A stretch of 64,000 bases of DNA from Liopterus haemorrhoidalis (GCA_963971575.1 OZ020611.1:4724882-4788881), one strand, 5' to 3'. Numbered from the stretch's first letter, positions 10,955 through 23,395 are shown. The notes: a model not told the origin generated them from the letters alone. Made by a program: numbers and translations.

Positions 10955-11631
10955 CTAGTGCGTTCTAAAAATAAGTGACATTCATTTCGAGCAACGCTGT
11001 GCTATCAGTTTTTGCTTCAGACTTGGGCACAGTGCAACGGAAACTTTTGCAAAACTTCAGCAGGCCTACGGAGACAGTGTTTTGTCAAGGACCCAGATTT
11101 TTTGGTGGTTTAAGACATTTCCAGAAGGAAGAGAGTTGATTGAAGATGAATCACGCAGCGGAAGGCCTTCATCTTCAAGTACCGATGAAAATGTCGACAG
11201 AATCCGGGATCTTGTGCGTTCAGATCATTGGTTGACAGTTAGAATGATCGGAGAAGAGTTGAATTTGACTCACACTACCGTTCAACAGATTTTGACTTAT
11301 GAATTGAGGATGAGAAAATGCACCTTGTCACACAGCAATTTCAATAAACGAGTTTTTGACCAGTAAAAAATTCCTGTGCCTCCTTAGCTTCCTTATTCGC
11401 CTGACTTGAGTCCTTGTGACTTTTTCCTCTTCCCAGGATTGAAAAATCACCTCAAGGGACGTCATTTTGGGACACATTCGAAAACATTCAAACGTCCGTA
11501 ACCGACAAGCTGAAAGCTATTCCAGTATCCGAGTTCCAACACTGCTATGAGGATTGGAAGAACCATCTCCAGCGCTGGCTTCCCAAGGAAGTTATTTTGA
11601 GGGAGACAATATTGAATAGGGGAAAGGCATG
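10955..11631 (+). pseudogene. Mariner (SETMAR-like) transposase pseudogene, internally deleted
   Basis: The N-terminal DNA-binding half is readable from about 10990: FAKLQQAYGDSVLSRTQIF, then SGRPSSSSTDENVDRIRDL and LTVRMIGEELNLTHTTVQQI. This is the paired helix-turn-helix region with the GRP linker. After VFDQ and a stop at 11366 the sequence jumps to LPYSPDLSPCDFFLFPGLK and the C-terminal tail ending near 11631. The segment with the first two catalytic Asp residues has been deleted. Codon 11082 is only the first Met of a longer broken frame. The family is classical mariner, distinct from the other mariner-like copies here. No TIRs were identified with confidence. Confidence 0.85.
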
Positions 11632-11741
11632 ATTTTTTTTTATTTTTTTATTATATTCCTCTTGTTGCATATAACATAAAAAACAGTTTTGCATTTTTTT
11701 TTTTTTTAATTTGAAGGCTTAAAAAAATCATAAATGCATAT

Positions 11742-12412
11742 AGCGCGCGAAAACCACGTGTGACGTCATACCTTACTTAAGTGTACTGCGTACAGCCTAC
11801 CAAGTGTACCGCGTACAACCTACACAGTCTGTCGTGAACTTATTTGCTTGTATAACTTTTATAAATTGTGTAAAGTTAGAGTGATTTTAATTAAAATAAA
11901 GTTTAATTCTATAAAAACAATTTATATATGTTTACCGTATTTAATTTTATATTAAAATATATAACCTATATTGCAGTATTTCAATTATGCCTCCAACGTT
12001 TTGTAACTTCATGTAAACAATGTAGTAAAATTCTGACATCTAAATTACATAAATATTTACATTTTACAAAGTTGCAGCGTTTATTGTTTACATAAAGTTA
12101 TAGAATACATAAATGGTTATTACAAGTCTGTTTTGACACCACGTATTTCTTCAACACTGTAGCATTCATTATTTTTCATATATTCCATTAGCATAAAAGC
12201 ATCAATGTTGGGTAAATTATCACTCTGAGCCCAAACAAATTCTTTATCTGCCATTTTAATAATAAATGCGTGAAAAATTGTTTAAAAGCAAATACAAAAC
12301 TCTCAAACAATACAATATACACACGTTAAGATTATGTTGTAGTCTGGGCTGTCTGCTGGGGTTTGACGTCATGCTCAGTCGTATTTACTCGGCAAATTTC
12401 GCGCTGTGGTCG
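11742..12412. repeat. Possible non-autonomous element with AGCGCG termini
   Basis: Left AGCGCGCGAAAA with a nearby TGACGTCA is roughly inverted at the right (TTTCGCGCTG, TGACGTCA). The matches are short and no target duplication was found. A 24-bp direct duplication around AAGTGTACTGCGTACAGCCT lies at about 11778-11822. Confidence 0.25.
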
Positions 12413-13374
12413 GCTTATTTCAAATTTACAATATTTTAATTAAAAAATTTGGCTGTAATATCAATTAAAATGTGATTTTTGTTTTGTTAGGTGACATAAC
12501 TAACATTAACATATCAAAAAAATGTAGTTTTAAGGAAATATAAATTTTATGCGTATCCCCTATTGTAATTCTATTCGAATAAAAAGAAATTTTAAATCAC
12601 TTACTTAATTTACACACCTCATAAATAATCACCCGTTAAGAATAAATACCGATTCCGTTTAAATACATTGTCTTTTATGTTGCTATTATGTTGCTATTAA
12701 CGAAATGTTCTTTATTTTCTAAACGAACCTCATATAATTGATGTTTACTTACCACTTTACTAAAACTAAATTTCTTATACTTTGAACTGTTATGTAGCGT
12801 TTGTAATAATTTATTTTTATATCCATAATAGGTGCATAATAAACATAAAAGCAGTGAAACACTTTCCCTCTTAACTAAACAATTTTAGTGAATTCTCATT
12901 AAAATTCCTTGTCAGCATCAAACGGCGTTAGAACATCTAATTTCCATGTAATAGTCACAGGGGAGGAATAGAAACAGTCTCCCCTCTGAGAGAAGGTTCC
13001 TCCTGCAACGAAATCTCTTCTTGCACAGGGGCAACGAAATCTCTTAATTACGAGCCTGCTCGCTCCTCGCACTTTCAGATCCATCACTACAAGACTCTAG
13101 CCCAGGGATTTTCAAACATTGTATGAACTTAGCTTTTCCCTTGAGAAATATTTTCACTTTCGAATACCTCATCAATTATTTTATGTGTTTGTCTGGCTGT
13201 TTGTCTGTAACAAAAATACAGTGTTAATATTTTCATCTGTCGGTGCTTCTTTAACTCTTTACATATTAGTTTTAGAGCAAAAAGTGTGAGTACAAAAATT
13301 ATTCCGAATTGAAAACTACACCCAATAATTCTAAATTTATTTCTTCGCAAAATAAAGTTATCTTAGCCCAACGG
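12412..13374. other. Unassigned interval with short repeats
   Basis: AT-rich. A 15-bp direct repeat GCAACGAAATCTCTT occurs twice around 13005-13045. A GGGGAG/CTCCCC inverted pair lies at about 12960-12995. No recognisable coding sequence. Confidence 0.4.
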
Positions 13375-13450
13375 CTGAATATAGAAATTTGAAATTTAGC
13401 ATGCTTGTATAATTCCTTGACTAACATATAGGAATAATTTAGAGAGTTCA
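13375..13450 (+). repeat. Degenerate family A fragment
   Basis: Carries the A body block TTGAAATTTAGCATGCTTGT followed by a diverged version of the next A block. Confidence 0.5.
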
Positions 13451-13575
13451 AAAAACACATCACGGAACTAATAGGAATAAATATAGTCCGTTTCTTTGGT
13501 TTAAGCGTTAAAACTTCAATATATAAAACTAGGGTCCTCAGCCTTGCTACGCCGGGCTTCTCCCCCTATGTTGAC

Positions 13576-13602
13576 AAAACTCGTCGCTTCACGACTCGTT
13601 TT
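13576..13602. repeat. Target-site duplication of LINE (3' side)
   Basis: A 27-bp segment starting AAAACTCGTCGCTTCACGAC matches 16892-16918 with one mismatch. It brackets the LINE exactly outside its A-rich tail. Confidence 0.9.
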
Positions 13603-13774
13603 AATATTTTATTTTATTTTTATTTTATTTTTTTACATTAAGGAAAGCCAACAGTAAAAACTAATGACTGGCTTGCACAGATTACAAAATGAATTTACAT
13701 ACATACTGTATAACAACAAAGTAAGAGACTAATACATAATTTAATATCGATATACAAGAACAAGTTAATTTCAT

Positions 13775-16597
13775 TTATGACATTCGAAGATAAAGTTTAA
13801 ATTTTTGTAAAGGCAAGTTAAATATATCTAAATGAATATAATTATTATTGTAAGTTGACATGAGTCTGTTTAAGGGAGAGTTTTTATAGCTAAAAGAATT
13901 AAATTTAGTTAATTGAAACAGTTGTTTAGATCTAGTTGTTTTAAGAGGAGCTAATAGATAAAAATTATGAATAAAATTTTGTGAATCAATTAAGTTATTG
14001 AACACCTTATATAGGAATATCATATCAGCATTCACTCGTCTCTGTTCAAGTGGACATAATTTTAATAATTGTAATGTTTTTAAATACTCTGAATTTACAA
14101 TATTAAGCCTATTGCATACTACAAAAGTGAATTTTCTCTGTATAGATTCTAGTAAGTTTATATTTTTGGCATACATTGGATTCCATACTATTGAACAATA
14201 CTCCAGTTGAGATCTGACAATTGAGGTATAAAGTGTAGTTAATGATTCTTTGCTGTGAAAAGGCTTACTAACTCTTATAACAAATCCTAAAAGTTTGTAA
14301 GCCTTACTAGTAATGGTGTCGATATGATTATTAAAAAGTAACTTTGAGTCAAAAGTAACTCCAAGATCCCGTACAGTGTTTTTTTTAGATAGATTAACGC
14401 CATTTAAATTATAGTTAAAATTAATTATACTCCTTTTTCTTGCATAGTTTACTACAAAGCATTTATTTAAATTTAGAGACATATCATTTTCTATACACCA
14501 TTTGTTCAATCTAATTAGGTCATCTTGGATTTTGTAACAGTCGATGAGAGTTTCAACAGTTTTATAGAATTTTAAATCGTCAGCAAATAGTAAGAAATTA
14601 CAATATTTGAAGGAAGACGAAATAGAATTTATATATAAGTTAAATAAAATAGGTCCCAAATGTGAGCCCTGGGGTACTCCAGAACTCACTAAAATTCCTC
14701 GAGATATGTAACCATTGCAGACAACAAATTGCGATCTGTTACGAATATAACTTTCAATCCAGCGCAGTAACGACCCATGTATTCCATAATGTCTCAATTT
14801 GAGTAAAAGAATGTGATGGTTAACTCTATCAAATGCCTTGCAAAAGTCGGTGTAAATTGTATCAATTTGTTTCTTGAGATCCATATTACTGCTAACAAAT
14901 TCAGTAAAAGGGATTAAGTTGTTTAATACAGATTTACCAGAGCAGAATCCGTTCTGTTGAGGAATTATTAATTGATTTAATGGATTTTTGATTTTATCTA
15001 CTATTAATGATTCAAATATTTTCGCAAATATTGGTAATATAGAAATAGGTCTATAATTTGAAACGTTACTTTTATCGCCTGATTTAAAAATCGGTGTAAC
15101 ATATGATTTTTTCCAAAAGTCAGGAAAGATACCAGAATTTAAAGATTTGTTGAAAATTATAAAAAGAGGAAGAACAAGGTAATAGGCACAATTCTTTATG
15201 AACAAAGGATGTATTCCATCTGGACCACAACCTTTCTTTGTATCTAAAGAGGCTAACTTGGTAAGAATTTCGTCTTGCGTTAAACTAATAGAACCCAAGT
15301 TGACATTACTATCACTAAGTAGGTTATTTGATGGATTAATAAGAGAAGAAGTATACACAGATTCAAAATGACACGCAAATAGATCACATATATCAGAACC
15401 ATTTGCAGCTTGTTTGTTTTCGTGATACATAACATTAGGTATGTTGTTATTTTTCTTTAAAGTTTTAGTATAATTCCAAAAATGTTTTACATCAGACTTT
15501 ATTCTGGACTCAATGAAATTAATATGCTTTTTATAGTTAAAATCTGTGCAGATTTTAACTCTTTTACGCAATAAGGAAAATGAATTATAATCATCAATGT
15601 TGCCATAACATTTCCATTTTCTATGAAATTTGTTTTTTTCTTTGATAATTTTTATTAAAGACGAAGAATACCATTTTGGATATTTGTTGGTTACATGTGC
15701 CCTTTTAGGAGCATATGTGTCTAGCATATTATGTAGAATTTTGTAAAAATTATTTACATTTTCATTAATATTTGAGTTATTTAATATTTCATCCCATCGA
15801 ACAGAAGACAATTTGTATATAAGGGTTTCATAATCACATTGATAAAAATTATAAGTAGGGTTATTTAGACGTGGTAAATTCTTATAATGATTAAGAGAAA
15901 AACTTATTTCAAGTGGAGGATGATGCGTATCAATCTTACTAACTGGAAACTGACATGAACTAATATCTAGATTAAATGAGCTCAAAACCAAATCCAATAT
16001 TTTGTTTAATTTATTCTTAATACCGTTAAATTGACATAAATTACAGTAAGATAACATATTTGACAATTCAATATGAGTGTCAAATCTGTTTTGAGACCTG
16101 GGAAAATAAAAATTGTCTTTCGCAATCCAATCTATTTCCGGCAAATTATAATCACCGATAATAAGAAAATCGTCATTCGTAAACTTAGTTGAGAGTTCAG
16201 ATAATTTGTTAAAATGACTTACATAAATACTTTTATCAGAAACCGGAGGTATGTAGACACAGCATAGATGAATTCTCTTATTTTTTGATGTATGCAAAGT
16301 TACCCATAAGTCTTCAGCAGAAGAGCTCCAAGAATGTTCAACTTTAGTGTGAAACTTTTTGGAAACAAGTATTAAAACACCACCACCTTGACTCATGTTA
16401 GGCATATTACGGTCACGACGAAATAAGAAATATTTATTTAAGTCACATATCTCACCATCAAGCACAGAATCATTAAGCCACGTTTCAGTAAAAAATATTA
16501 TTTCGTAATTACACTGAGCTAACTCATTGTATACATTAATAAGTTTTGTTTTAATCCCCCGCACATTTTGGTAATATGTACTTATTTGTGTATCCAT
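13775..16597 (-). CDS. LINE ORF2: endonuclease / reverse transcriptase (940 aa)
   Basis: One uninterrupted frame. Residues 1-235 form the APE-type endonuclease: the QNVRG block (Asn11), FFTETW (Glu38), YIPP, IIGDYN (Asp149) and THHPPL (His225/226). These match the active-site positions of the family that nicks target DNA. Residues about 490-760 form the reverse transcriptase: TPIFKSGDKSNVSNYRPISI, IYTDFCKAFDRV (Asp584), GVPQGSHLGP (640-649) and FADD (671-674, catalytic pair). The tail includes SQLEYCSIVWNP and ends YLRMS. There is no RNase H domain. The length fits intact CR1/Jockey-group ORF2 proteins, and every catalytic residue I can check is present, so it could still be active in trans. 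Confidence 0.93.
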   Translation of the reverse strand: MDTQISTYYQNVRGIKTKLINVYNELAQCNYEIIFFTETWLNDSVLDGEICDLNKYFLFRRDRNMPNMSQGGGVLILVSKKFHTKVEHSWSSSAEDLWVTLHTSKNKRIHLCCVYIPPVSDKSIYVSHFNKLSELSTKFTNDDFLIIGDYNLPEIDWIAKDNFYFPRSQNRFDTHIELSNMLSYCNLCQFNGIKNKLNKILDLVLSSFNLDISSCQFPVSKIDTHHPPLEISFSLNHYKNLPRLNNPTYNFYQCDYETLIYKLSSVRWDEILNNSNINENVNNFYKILHNMLDTYAPKRAHVTNKYPKWYSSSLIKIIKEKNKFHRKWKCYGNIDDYNSFSLLRKRVKICTDFNYKKHINFIESRIKSDVKHFWNYTKTLKKNNNIPNVMYHENKQAANGSDICDLFACHFESVYTSSLINPSNNLLSDSNVNLGSISLTQDEILTKLASLDTKKGCGPDGIHPLFIKNCAYYLVLPLFIIFNKSLNSGIFPDFWKKSYVTPIFKSGDKSNVSNYRPISILPIFAKIFESLIVDKIKNPLNQLIIPQQNGFCSGKSVLNNLIPFTEFVSSNMDLKKQIDTIYTDFCKAFDRVNHHILLLKLRHYGIHGSLLRWIESYIRNRSQFVVCNGYISRGILVSSGVPQGSHLGPILFNLYINSISSSFKYCNFLLFADDLKFYKTVETLIDCYKIQDDLIRLNKWCIENDMSLNLNKCFVVNYARKRSIINFNYNLNGVNLSKKNTVRDLGVTFDSKLLFNNHIDTITSKAYKLLGFVIRVSKPFHSKESLTTLYTSIVRSQLEYCSIVWNPMYAKNINLLESIQRKFTFVVCNRLNIVNSEYLKTLQLLKLCPLEQRRVNADMIFLYKVFNNLIDSQNFIHNFYLLAPLKTTRSKQLFQLTKFNSFSYKNSPLNRLMSTYNNNYIHLDIFNLPLQKFKLYLRMS

Positions 16598-16650
16598 TAC
16601 AAAGAAAAATCGATATGAATTAAATAATTAACAGAAAATAATGATATGCA

Positions 16651-16881
16651 TTATTTTAATTTAGCAATATCGTGTTCAGAACGGATAATTAGGAATGGAG
16701 AGTTATCATTTTTTGTGGCGAATATATTGCAGTTCCGAACCCAGACGTACTTAAAACCATTATCTGCTGCGGCCGCTTTGGTATTCTTCAATAATAATTT
16801 GTTAGTAGGACTAAGGTGATCGTTTATGAATATTTTATTGTTTTCCTTTAGATATAATATAATAAGGTATTTTGCCGCACT
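16651..16881 (-). pseudogene. LINE ORF1 C-terminal fragment
   Basis: The minus strand just upstream of ORF2 reads IFINDHLSPTNKLLLKNTK, then NGFKYVWVRNCNIFATK and LIIRSEHDIAKLK before a TAA stop at 16651. This YVWVRN/NDHLTP-type C-terminal domain is known from ORF1 proteins of insect LINEs. The frame is truncated at its 5' side at the target duplication. ORF1 and ORF2 are separated by about 53 nt, so ORF2 would be read by reinitiation or from its own AUG. Confidence 0.8.
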
Positions 16882-16891
16882 TGTCGATTAT

Positions 16892-16918
16892 AAAACTCGT
16901 CGCTTCGCGACTCGTTTT
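16892..16918. repeat. Target-site duplication of LINE (5' side)
   Basis: Partner of 13576-13602, with one A/G difference inside GCTTCGCGAC. The target itself contains a small GTCGC/GCGAC hairpin. Confidence 0.9.
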
Positions 16919-18715
16919 TTGCCTGTCACGTGGTTATCGAAGTGACGGATTCGGGCGCGCCGGCAGTGACGGATTACACAGGTCAACGATTTTTTCAACT
17001 CGAAGGACCGATAAATGTTGGTAGCGCAGCGCGCCGGTAAATGGAGTGGTCTATCATATTATGGACGTACGCGCATTGAGTTGAGTAGCCGCGGTTTCGA
17101 CCTTAAGGAGAGAGGGGGGATTTTAACTCTTCTGCTCCTAGGGGCTGTTCTAGGAGACTAGCACAAAAGAGGTAGTTAGCCCTAGCTGGGGAAAGAAGGG
17201 TAAAATCCAGGCCCACAAATAAGGTGAAAGGAGGAGTCGAAGCTCGATGTTTCCCTTGGTGACCCCTACCGACGATGTACATAACACAAAAATATCGTGG
17301 ACTCAACTCACTGTAGTAAAGTACACCTGGCAAGATACGGTGCAATGTAAAATGGTCAGTGTACTTTGTCGGACACAATACAAATAATATCAGCTGCACA
17401 AATCTTATAATTAACACTAGAAATATTAATATACAAAGTGTTGTAGTGACAACCAACCTTTAGTGCAATATTAATTAAAAACTAGTAGTTAATATTGAAC
17501 AAATAAATGTTAATATTGCACTAACAATTAAAGAATAAATCAGCTGATGGCACATGTAAATACAACTACAAGAAATTTAATATTAGAACAATAATATTCG
17601 CAAATTAAGAATAATCTACAAAATTATGGTTACTAAATTATGTCACCAGATGGCTAGACTATAGAATTAAACAACAATAATAAACTATAAACTGTAAATG
17701 TAGTAAGTTCGGAATGAACTTATTCTAGAATAAACAATATTCTCATAAAAAACATGAAATTCAAAATAGAATATTTTCATATAAATATAAACAGAATAAA
17801 ACAACAGTGTTTGACACTTGGATTCTGGCTGGATTCTGGGTCTTCTGAGGACACGAATATCTCTTCGGTAGAAGATATCAGCTGATCCGGTTGGTTGGTT
17901 GCAACGGGTTTCGTAGGTATGTGCGAGGTTTTCACACAAAATTATAAGTTGCACTCAAAATAATTTGTCAGGGTGTAAAGTTGACAAACGCGGTTTAAAT
18001 AACACTGTAATTTCGGGTCGTAATTCGGAAAGAACTTGGAATAAATAGCCGAGAAGAAAAAACACCGTTTATAGGTTAAACAAACCATGTGCTTTTTCTC
18101 CCACTCAAAAACGTAGTCTATACGGCAGGTTAATTAATAATGACATTTAGCGACATGTCGAAAGTGGTAAATTATTGCATTAGATTTGCATACAAGTGCA
18201 ATAAATAATTTGTAGATGGCCCTAGTTGGCCTAAAACATAGATAAAAACACAAAAACTGTGTTCTTTCATTTAAATTAATTAAAATTGAAGGATTGGAAA
18301 ATTGGGGCGCCTAGCGAGCCCAATACATACAATGTTCAAAGGATTATCCAAATCGGTTAATTAATTTACGTTTGCACCATTTAAACGTAACAATAATATT
18401 TTATTTCACTATAAAGAATACATGGATTCTGAATAAAATAGAGAAAAATTAATAAAATAGTTAAATATTATTGCATAGGATTCACTATTAATTATGTTTG
18501 TTCACTATTAATTATATTGAGAAATTTATAGATTTTCGTTGTAATAATATATTCGTTGTAGTGATATTTTACCTTTTTAAATTTAGTATTTTGTTTAACT
18601 ATTTAAAAAGATATTTATAATTTTCAGTTTTTTTGTAAATAATTTGGTTTACATGTAAATATATTATAGTTGTTTTTTAATTTATTTAATCACTAAAATT
18701 TCACGTATACTTGTT
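16919..18715. other. Unassigned interval
   Basis: The first 450 bases are less AT-rich than the surroundings and contain GCGC-rich patches; the rest is AT-rich. No coding family recognised. A PBS-like GGGGCGCCTAGCGAGCCC at about 18304 was considered and not accepted. Confidence 0.4.
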
Positions 18716-18822
18716 ATAATTCAGTAATACGAAGGAGTTGCCTCCTAAATTTGAACTGTTGGTAGTAATTATAATTCAATAATACCAAGGAGTTGCCTCC
18801 TAAATTTGAACTGTCGTTGTTT
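18716..18822 (+). repeat. Tandem duplication (~52 bp, two copies)
   Basis: The block with AAGGAGTTGCCTCCTAAATT followed by TGAACTGT occurs twice. Each copy contains an AGGAG/CTCCT hairpin. Confidence 0.85.
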
Positions 18823-20916
18823 CGTTGTTCGAGAGAGGCGCTGATGAATACTTTTATCATGATTTTTAAGTTTTTTTGAAATACGTCTTTAAATTATTAT
18901 TTTTACTGCAAAAATGCTTTCATCCTGCTTTCATTCTATAATAATCACTTATATAAAGAAATAATATATTAAAATGACATCTGGGTATATAATACTTCAA
19001 GATTTAACACAATTAAAATTACGCGATTACTAAATATCAAATATTATTATCTATCCTCCTAATACATTGTACTTTATACTTTCGTTAATATAGTTAGTAA
19101 AATAGTTAATAACATACATTTCCCAGAATTAAAATAACAAAACTGCTTAACAGATCTATCCTCACCCTGAAAACTTATTTGAACGTATCTACATATAGGT
19201 TTAACATTTAACACGTTCGAACGACCCTTAAAATATATTTTGATAACTCAAAACTGATTCTTACTTTCTTAATTCTTACTTTCTTTTCCGTTTTATAGCA
19301 TTTTTACCTGAAGGCAATTTTATGGTCAGCAAAAATTTTCAAAATTTATGAAAATGTGTTAAAACCTTAAAAAACTACATTATCTTTATCAACTCTTATG
19401 TATTTTTTACACATTTCATCAATTTTATTAATAAAATACCTTCAACTGTACTTTTTCAATTCAGTTTTGGTCTGAAATCGTCTCCTAAATAGTAGAAATA
19501 TGAATAAACATCTTTTATCGTCTGGTACAACTATCCGTGCTGAGCGATGGTGACGATCAACGCCACGGTTTCGAGGAAAAAATGCATGATTTTTATCAAT
19601 AAAAATTAGTCAGTACCCCCTGTCGAAATAAAATTAAGCCTAAGCACTAAAAAAATATCACCCGGATAAGACGGCGGTTCATTTTCCTCTCTCCGCGTTA
19701 CCGGAAAAATGAAGATACACCAGAAGTTGAATAGAACATACATACCAACACTTGTACAATCACTTGTATAATAGTAGATTTTTTTTTAGTTTTTTTTGTA
19801 TACAACTTAGTGAGGAAGAAGTAAGTTTAAATCTAAATTTTGCTAATGGTTTCAGATTCTTTATCTTAGTAAAAATGTTTAGTGAACAATTAACAATAAT
19901 ACCTGCTCTTCACGAAATAAATTAATTAGAACGCTAAAAAACAAGACTTAATCGCCATGAACTTATAAACAAACAAACTTCATTTCAATACAATAATAAA
20001 TATAAGTAAAGTCACGTTTAAAGAAAACTGAAATCAATGTAAACAACCTGAGTTTTTTAGTTGTCCTTAACATATTGTCTTAAGTCCACGATGCAATCCG
20101 CGCTAAACGTGATTCAACGGCCACGACACACGGCTCCGAACACGTGCTGCCGCCTGCTTAACACAAAATGGCAATAACGTGATACCCTACAGACACAGCT
20201 CATTGTTACACTGATGAATATGGACTAATCATTAAATAATTTGTTATGAGATGATCGTACGATGAAAAAATATTGTGTAACTATTTCCTCGGGAAAGAAA
20301 AATTATGTTAATCATAGTTGTTAGATAGATAACCTGTGGAAATTCACAAATTACTGAACATATATCACACCAACGTATTATTGAGAAATTAAATTAAATT
20401 TATAAAAGAATAAAATAATATTGCAGTATGTGTAGAGGCTGTCATTATATGTGGGATGTTTTGGCTTTTGGCCCCCAACTCCCAATGTGGGAGTGGTAAT
20501 TTCAGAAATAAAATTTCATTATTATTTAAAATAAAATTATTCAATTAGTTAAAAATATTCAAATTATTCCAATATAAAAATTAATCTATTTTAAGATAAA
20601 CATCCTCAAAGATTAGTTGAGCTATCATATATTTTCTAGTTAAGTGTTGAAAGATACGGGTAGAATTACCATCGTATATTATATGATTTGTTTAAAAGAA
20701 TGTTATTGTTTATATCAACATGGGCAAATGTTTATACAGATGTTGATAGGCGACCATATTTTTTCAGTGATATGGACTTCGTAGTAATTAGAGTTAGTAA
20801 TTATTTGGGTTTATAAATTATTGGTAATAGAAATATAGAAATAAAGAAATAGAGTCTTCAAGATAAATTAAAAGGGATTTGTTGTTAATTGGAGAGCTGA
20901 TTATTTTTACAACGAC
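18823..20916. other. Unassigned AT-rich interval
   Basis: No recognisable coding frame or repeat ends. A less AT-rich patch at about 20085-20200 has no ORF of note. Confidence 0.4.
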
Positions 20917-21500
20917 AAAAAAATTGATGTGAAGTGTGAATTTTCACGCATTTCAGGGTTTCGCAGGTATTTAGTAACTGAATGATGATTATTTGGGATG
21001 CCAAAACAAATTTTATGTCAAAATATTTTTTTATGAATTTTAATTCGAATGCCTAATACCATTATTTAAGTTTCTAAATATGTGCAGTATTTTTTTTTAT
21101 ATAGAAAGGTTCATTAAGATTTTGAAAATTGCGCCTATGGCTTTCATTGATTGCTTAAATCATAAATCCCGCCCTCTGATTTCTTATACATTCAAACATA
21201 GAATTAAATTATAATTTCAACACTTCCCACTGGTTATTAAATTTATGCTTTTAAAAATTAAATGCAACATTTACAAAAATATAACTAGCCAAAAATGTGC
21301 TAAAAAAATCTTTTCCCGCACCCTTTTACTCAAAGATGTTAAACTAAAAATTATAGGTAATGAACATTGATGAAAGTCGGAAACGTACTAGAGGAATTTT
21401 TGATCCGATTGCGTTTTTGAAAAATATTGCAGGTTTTGTGTTTTTGATAAAAAAATAATAATAATTCCTAAGTATGGCTAGTAATGTTATGGATTTTTTG
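20917..21500 (-). repeat. Family A 3' half
   Basis: Starts at the A 3' end (ATTGATGTGAAGTGTGAATT hairpin region, then CAGGGTTTCGCAGGTAT) and continues through the conserved tail blocks into a diverged A body. The 5' head and microsatellite are missing, and no tRNA-like module is recognisable. Confidence 0.75.
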
Positions 21501-22814
21501 TATTTATGGCTAAGATATTGTATGTATTAATCTAATAAAAATTAACACCTGTGGACCAAGTTTTGAAAAAGTACATATTAGAAATTTATTTTCTACTATA
21601 ATTTAGAAGAACTTTTTATTCCTTATTTTGTAATGATCATACTAAGGCCGCTGCCAAGGGGATTCTGAGTCCCCCCGCCCGATATAATAGAAGCGCAATT
21701 TTTTTAATTTTACTTATCAGTTTAAAAAAATACCATTTTTTTCTGCTCATCAGTTTAAAAAATAATCTTAAATAAAATGTATTTTATTTTTCAGTGCAAT
21801 AAACATTATCTGAACCAAAATAAACCGATATTTTTTTTCGGTTCAGCTCCGGTTTTTGTTCCAAGCTTCTCGTGTTAATTATTTAAACTTCTTTTTTTGG
21901 TAATTTTAGTGTAAAGTTTACACTTGAGTACTAGTTAAATAAAAGTGTTAGAAAATAAATAGTGTTAAAGTAGTGTTACTTTTAACACTGAAAAAGTAAT
22001 ATTTCATAAAAAATAACAATATCTGAATAAACAAAGATTTACACGGTGATTTGGTTAAAAATAGTGAACTTATTACGTTTCTTAACTGAAATTTTTAAAA
22101 CTAAAATTTTAACTACTAACCAAATTGAGAATGAGCTTTTACACTATTGAATGTTTTGCTGTGTAGCCTTATTTCTCCAGCTGCTGTACTGGTAGCATTA
22201 AGCATTTAAAATATTAATTGACAAAGACGTATTAAACGTCAAAATATTTTTTAATACAAAACTGTAAATTAAACCTTAGTATCTACCGCAAAGCTAATGG
22301 GCGAAGGATGCCGTATTTCATAGCTGCCTCGGGCACAAGAATATCTAAACACGAGCCTGTTTGAAAGCAAAATTAGTAGATTATTGGAAGTGATATAACA
22401 AGTTCGAACTGAACATAATTAACTGAAACTGATGTCGAACAATGCGTGCGTATGTAAGAATGAATGGTACAGCCGTGGCCGTATCTCATGTTTGGGATAA
22501 TATTGGTGTATTGTTTTATTTCCATCGGGACATTACAGGTTGTCTATATGTAAATTCCGACATTCTACTGTGATTCAGTCGTTATTGCTTGCGGAATGGA
22601 CACATCAGAAGGCGAAACAGAGAGTGCCGCAGGACATATTTCGCCTCTTTCCTACCCTATAACACACGCACTCCGGGCCTAACGGCAAACTAAATAACTT
22701 TTATTGAAACAAATCTCATAAAAAAAGGACGGAGATTTTTTCACTTCCACTATATGTTTATTTTAAACATGTCAATTTATACTTAGATAGTTTAAATTCA
22801 GAGCAATCTTATTA
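21501..22814. other. Unassigned interval
   Basis: AT-rich. Nothing coding recognised. Confidence 0.4.
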
Positions 22815-23395
22815 AACATATATAATAAGAATATGTATTCAATAGCATCAAAGCACCGTTCTTAACTAAAAAAGAAATACCAAGTAACATCAAGGTCTTC
22901 ATCTTCAAAAAAGTGACAGTATCAATTTTGATATACGCTTCAGAATCCTGGACCACTACAGAGACGCACAGGTCTAAAATAAGAAGCTCCAAAATTAGAT
23001 TTTTATGGAAAATCGAAGGTAAAACAAAATTGGACAGAATAAGAAATGAGGTATTTAGAGAAAAACTAGGTACAAAACCAGTAGAGGCTGTAATAGAAGA
23101 AGGACAGCTAAGATGGCTGGGACATATACACAGAATGAGTGAAGACAAAATAGTAAAAAGAGTTTTTGAAGCACGAACAGTGAAGAAAGTTAAACCAAGG
23201 AGACCGAGAAAAACCTGGCACCAAGAAACAAAAGAAGCTGCAACGAAGAGAGGCGTAAAGTGGGAGGAGATAAGAAAATATACAAAGGACAGAACACGAT
23301 GGAAAGAAGTATGGAGAACCACACCAGAAAATAAGTAACTCGACTATAGCCTTACACCGCAAGGTAGAAAAGCTTCAGGATTAAGTAAGTAAATA
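22815..23395 (+). pseudogene. RTE-like LINE 3' fragment, second copy
   Basis: The coding part from about 22850 reads PFLTKKEIPSNIKVFIFKKV, then YASESWTTTETHRSKIRSSK, VEAVIEEGQLRWLGHIHRM and KTWHQETKEAATKRGVKWEE, ending TTPENK at 23335. The frame is open from 22913 for 141 codons, so this copy is better preserved than 5436-5923. The 3' end carries the same short UTR ending in TAAGTAAGTAA (about 23393). It is a C-terminal tail only; no RT or endonuclease. Confidence 0.85.

Larger units (their letters stand above)
13603..16891 (-). mobile_element. Non-LTR retrotransposon (CR1/Jockey group), 5'-truncated, TSD-flanked
   Basis: Reading minus-strand, it contains the last ~75 codons of ORF1, a short spacer, an intact 940-codon ORF2, a 3' UTR and an A-rich (ATAAA/AAAAT)n tail (about 13603-13635). 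It is flanked by a 27-bp near-perfect target duplication. The 5' end is cut within ORF1, the usual result of incomplete target-primed reverse transcription. The intact ORF2 and nearly identical duplication imply a fairly recent insertion compared with the other LINE wrecks here. Confidence 0.9.

Noticed and set aside
17103..17456. 117-codon minus-strand ORF, hydrophobic N-terminus
   Set aside because: No recognisable family, no supporting splice or codon evidence; chance opening in a less AT-rich patch.
18304..18322. Primer-binding site of an LTR retrotransposon (GGGGCGCCTAGCGAGCCC)
   Set aside because: No LTR end with CA directly precedes it and no gag/pol motifs follow on either strand.
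22798..23362. Minus-strand ORFs (84 and 174 codons) opposite the RTE-like LINE tail
   Set aside because: Shadows of the plus-strand coding sequence; the same antisense frames appear at the other copy (5464-6041).
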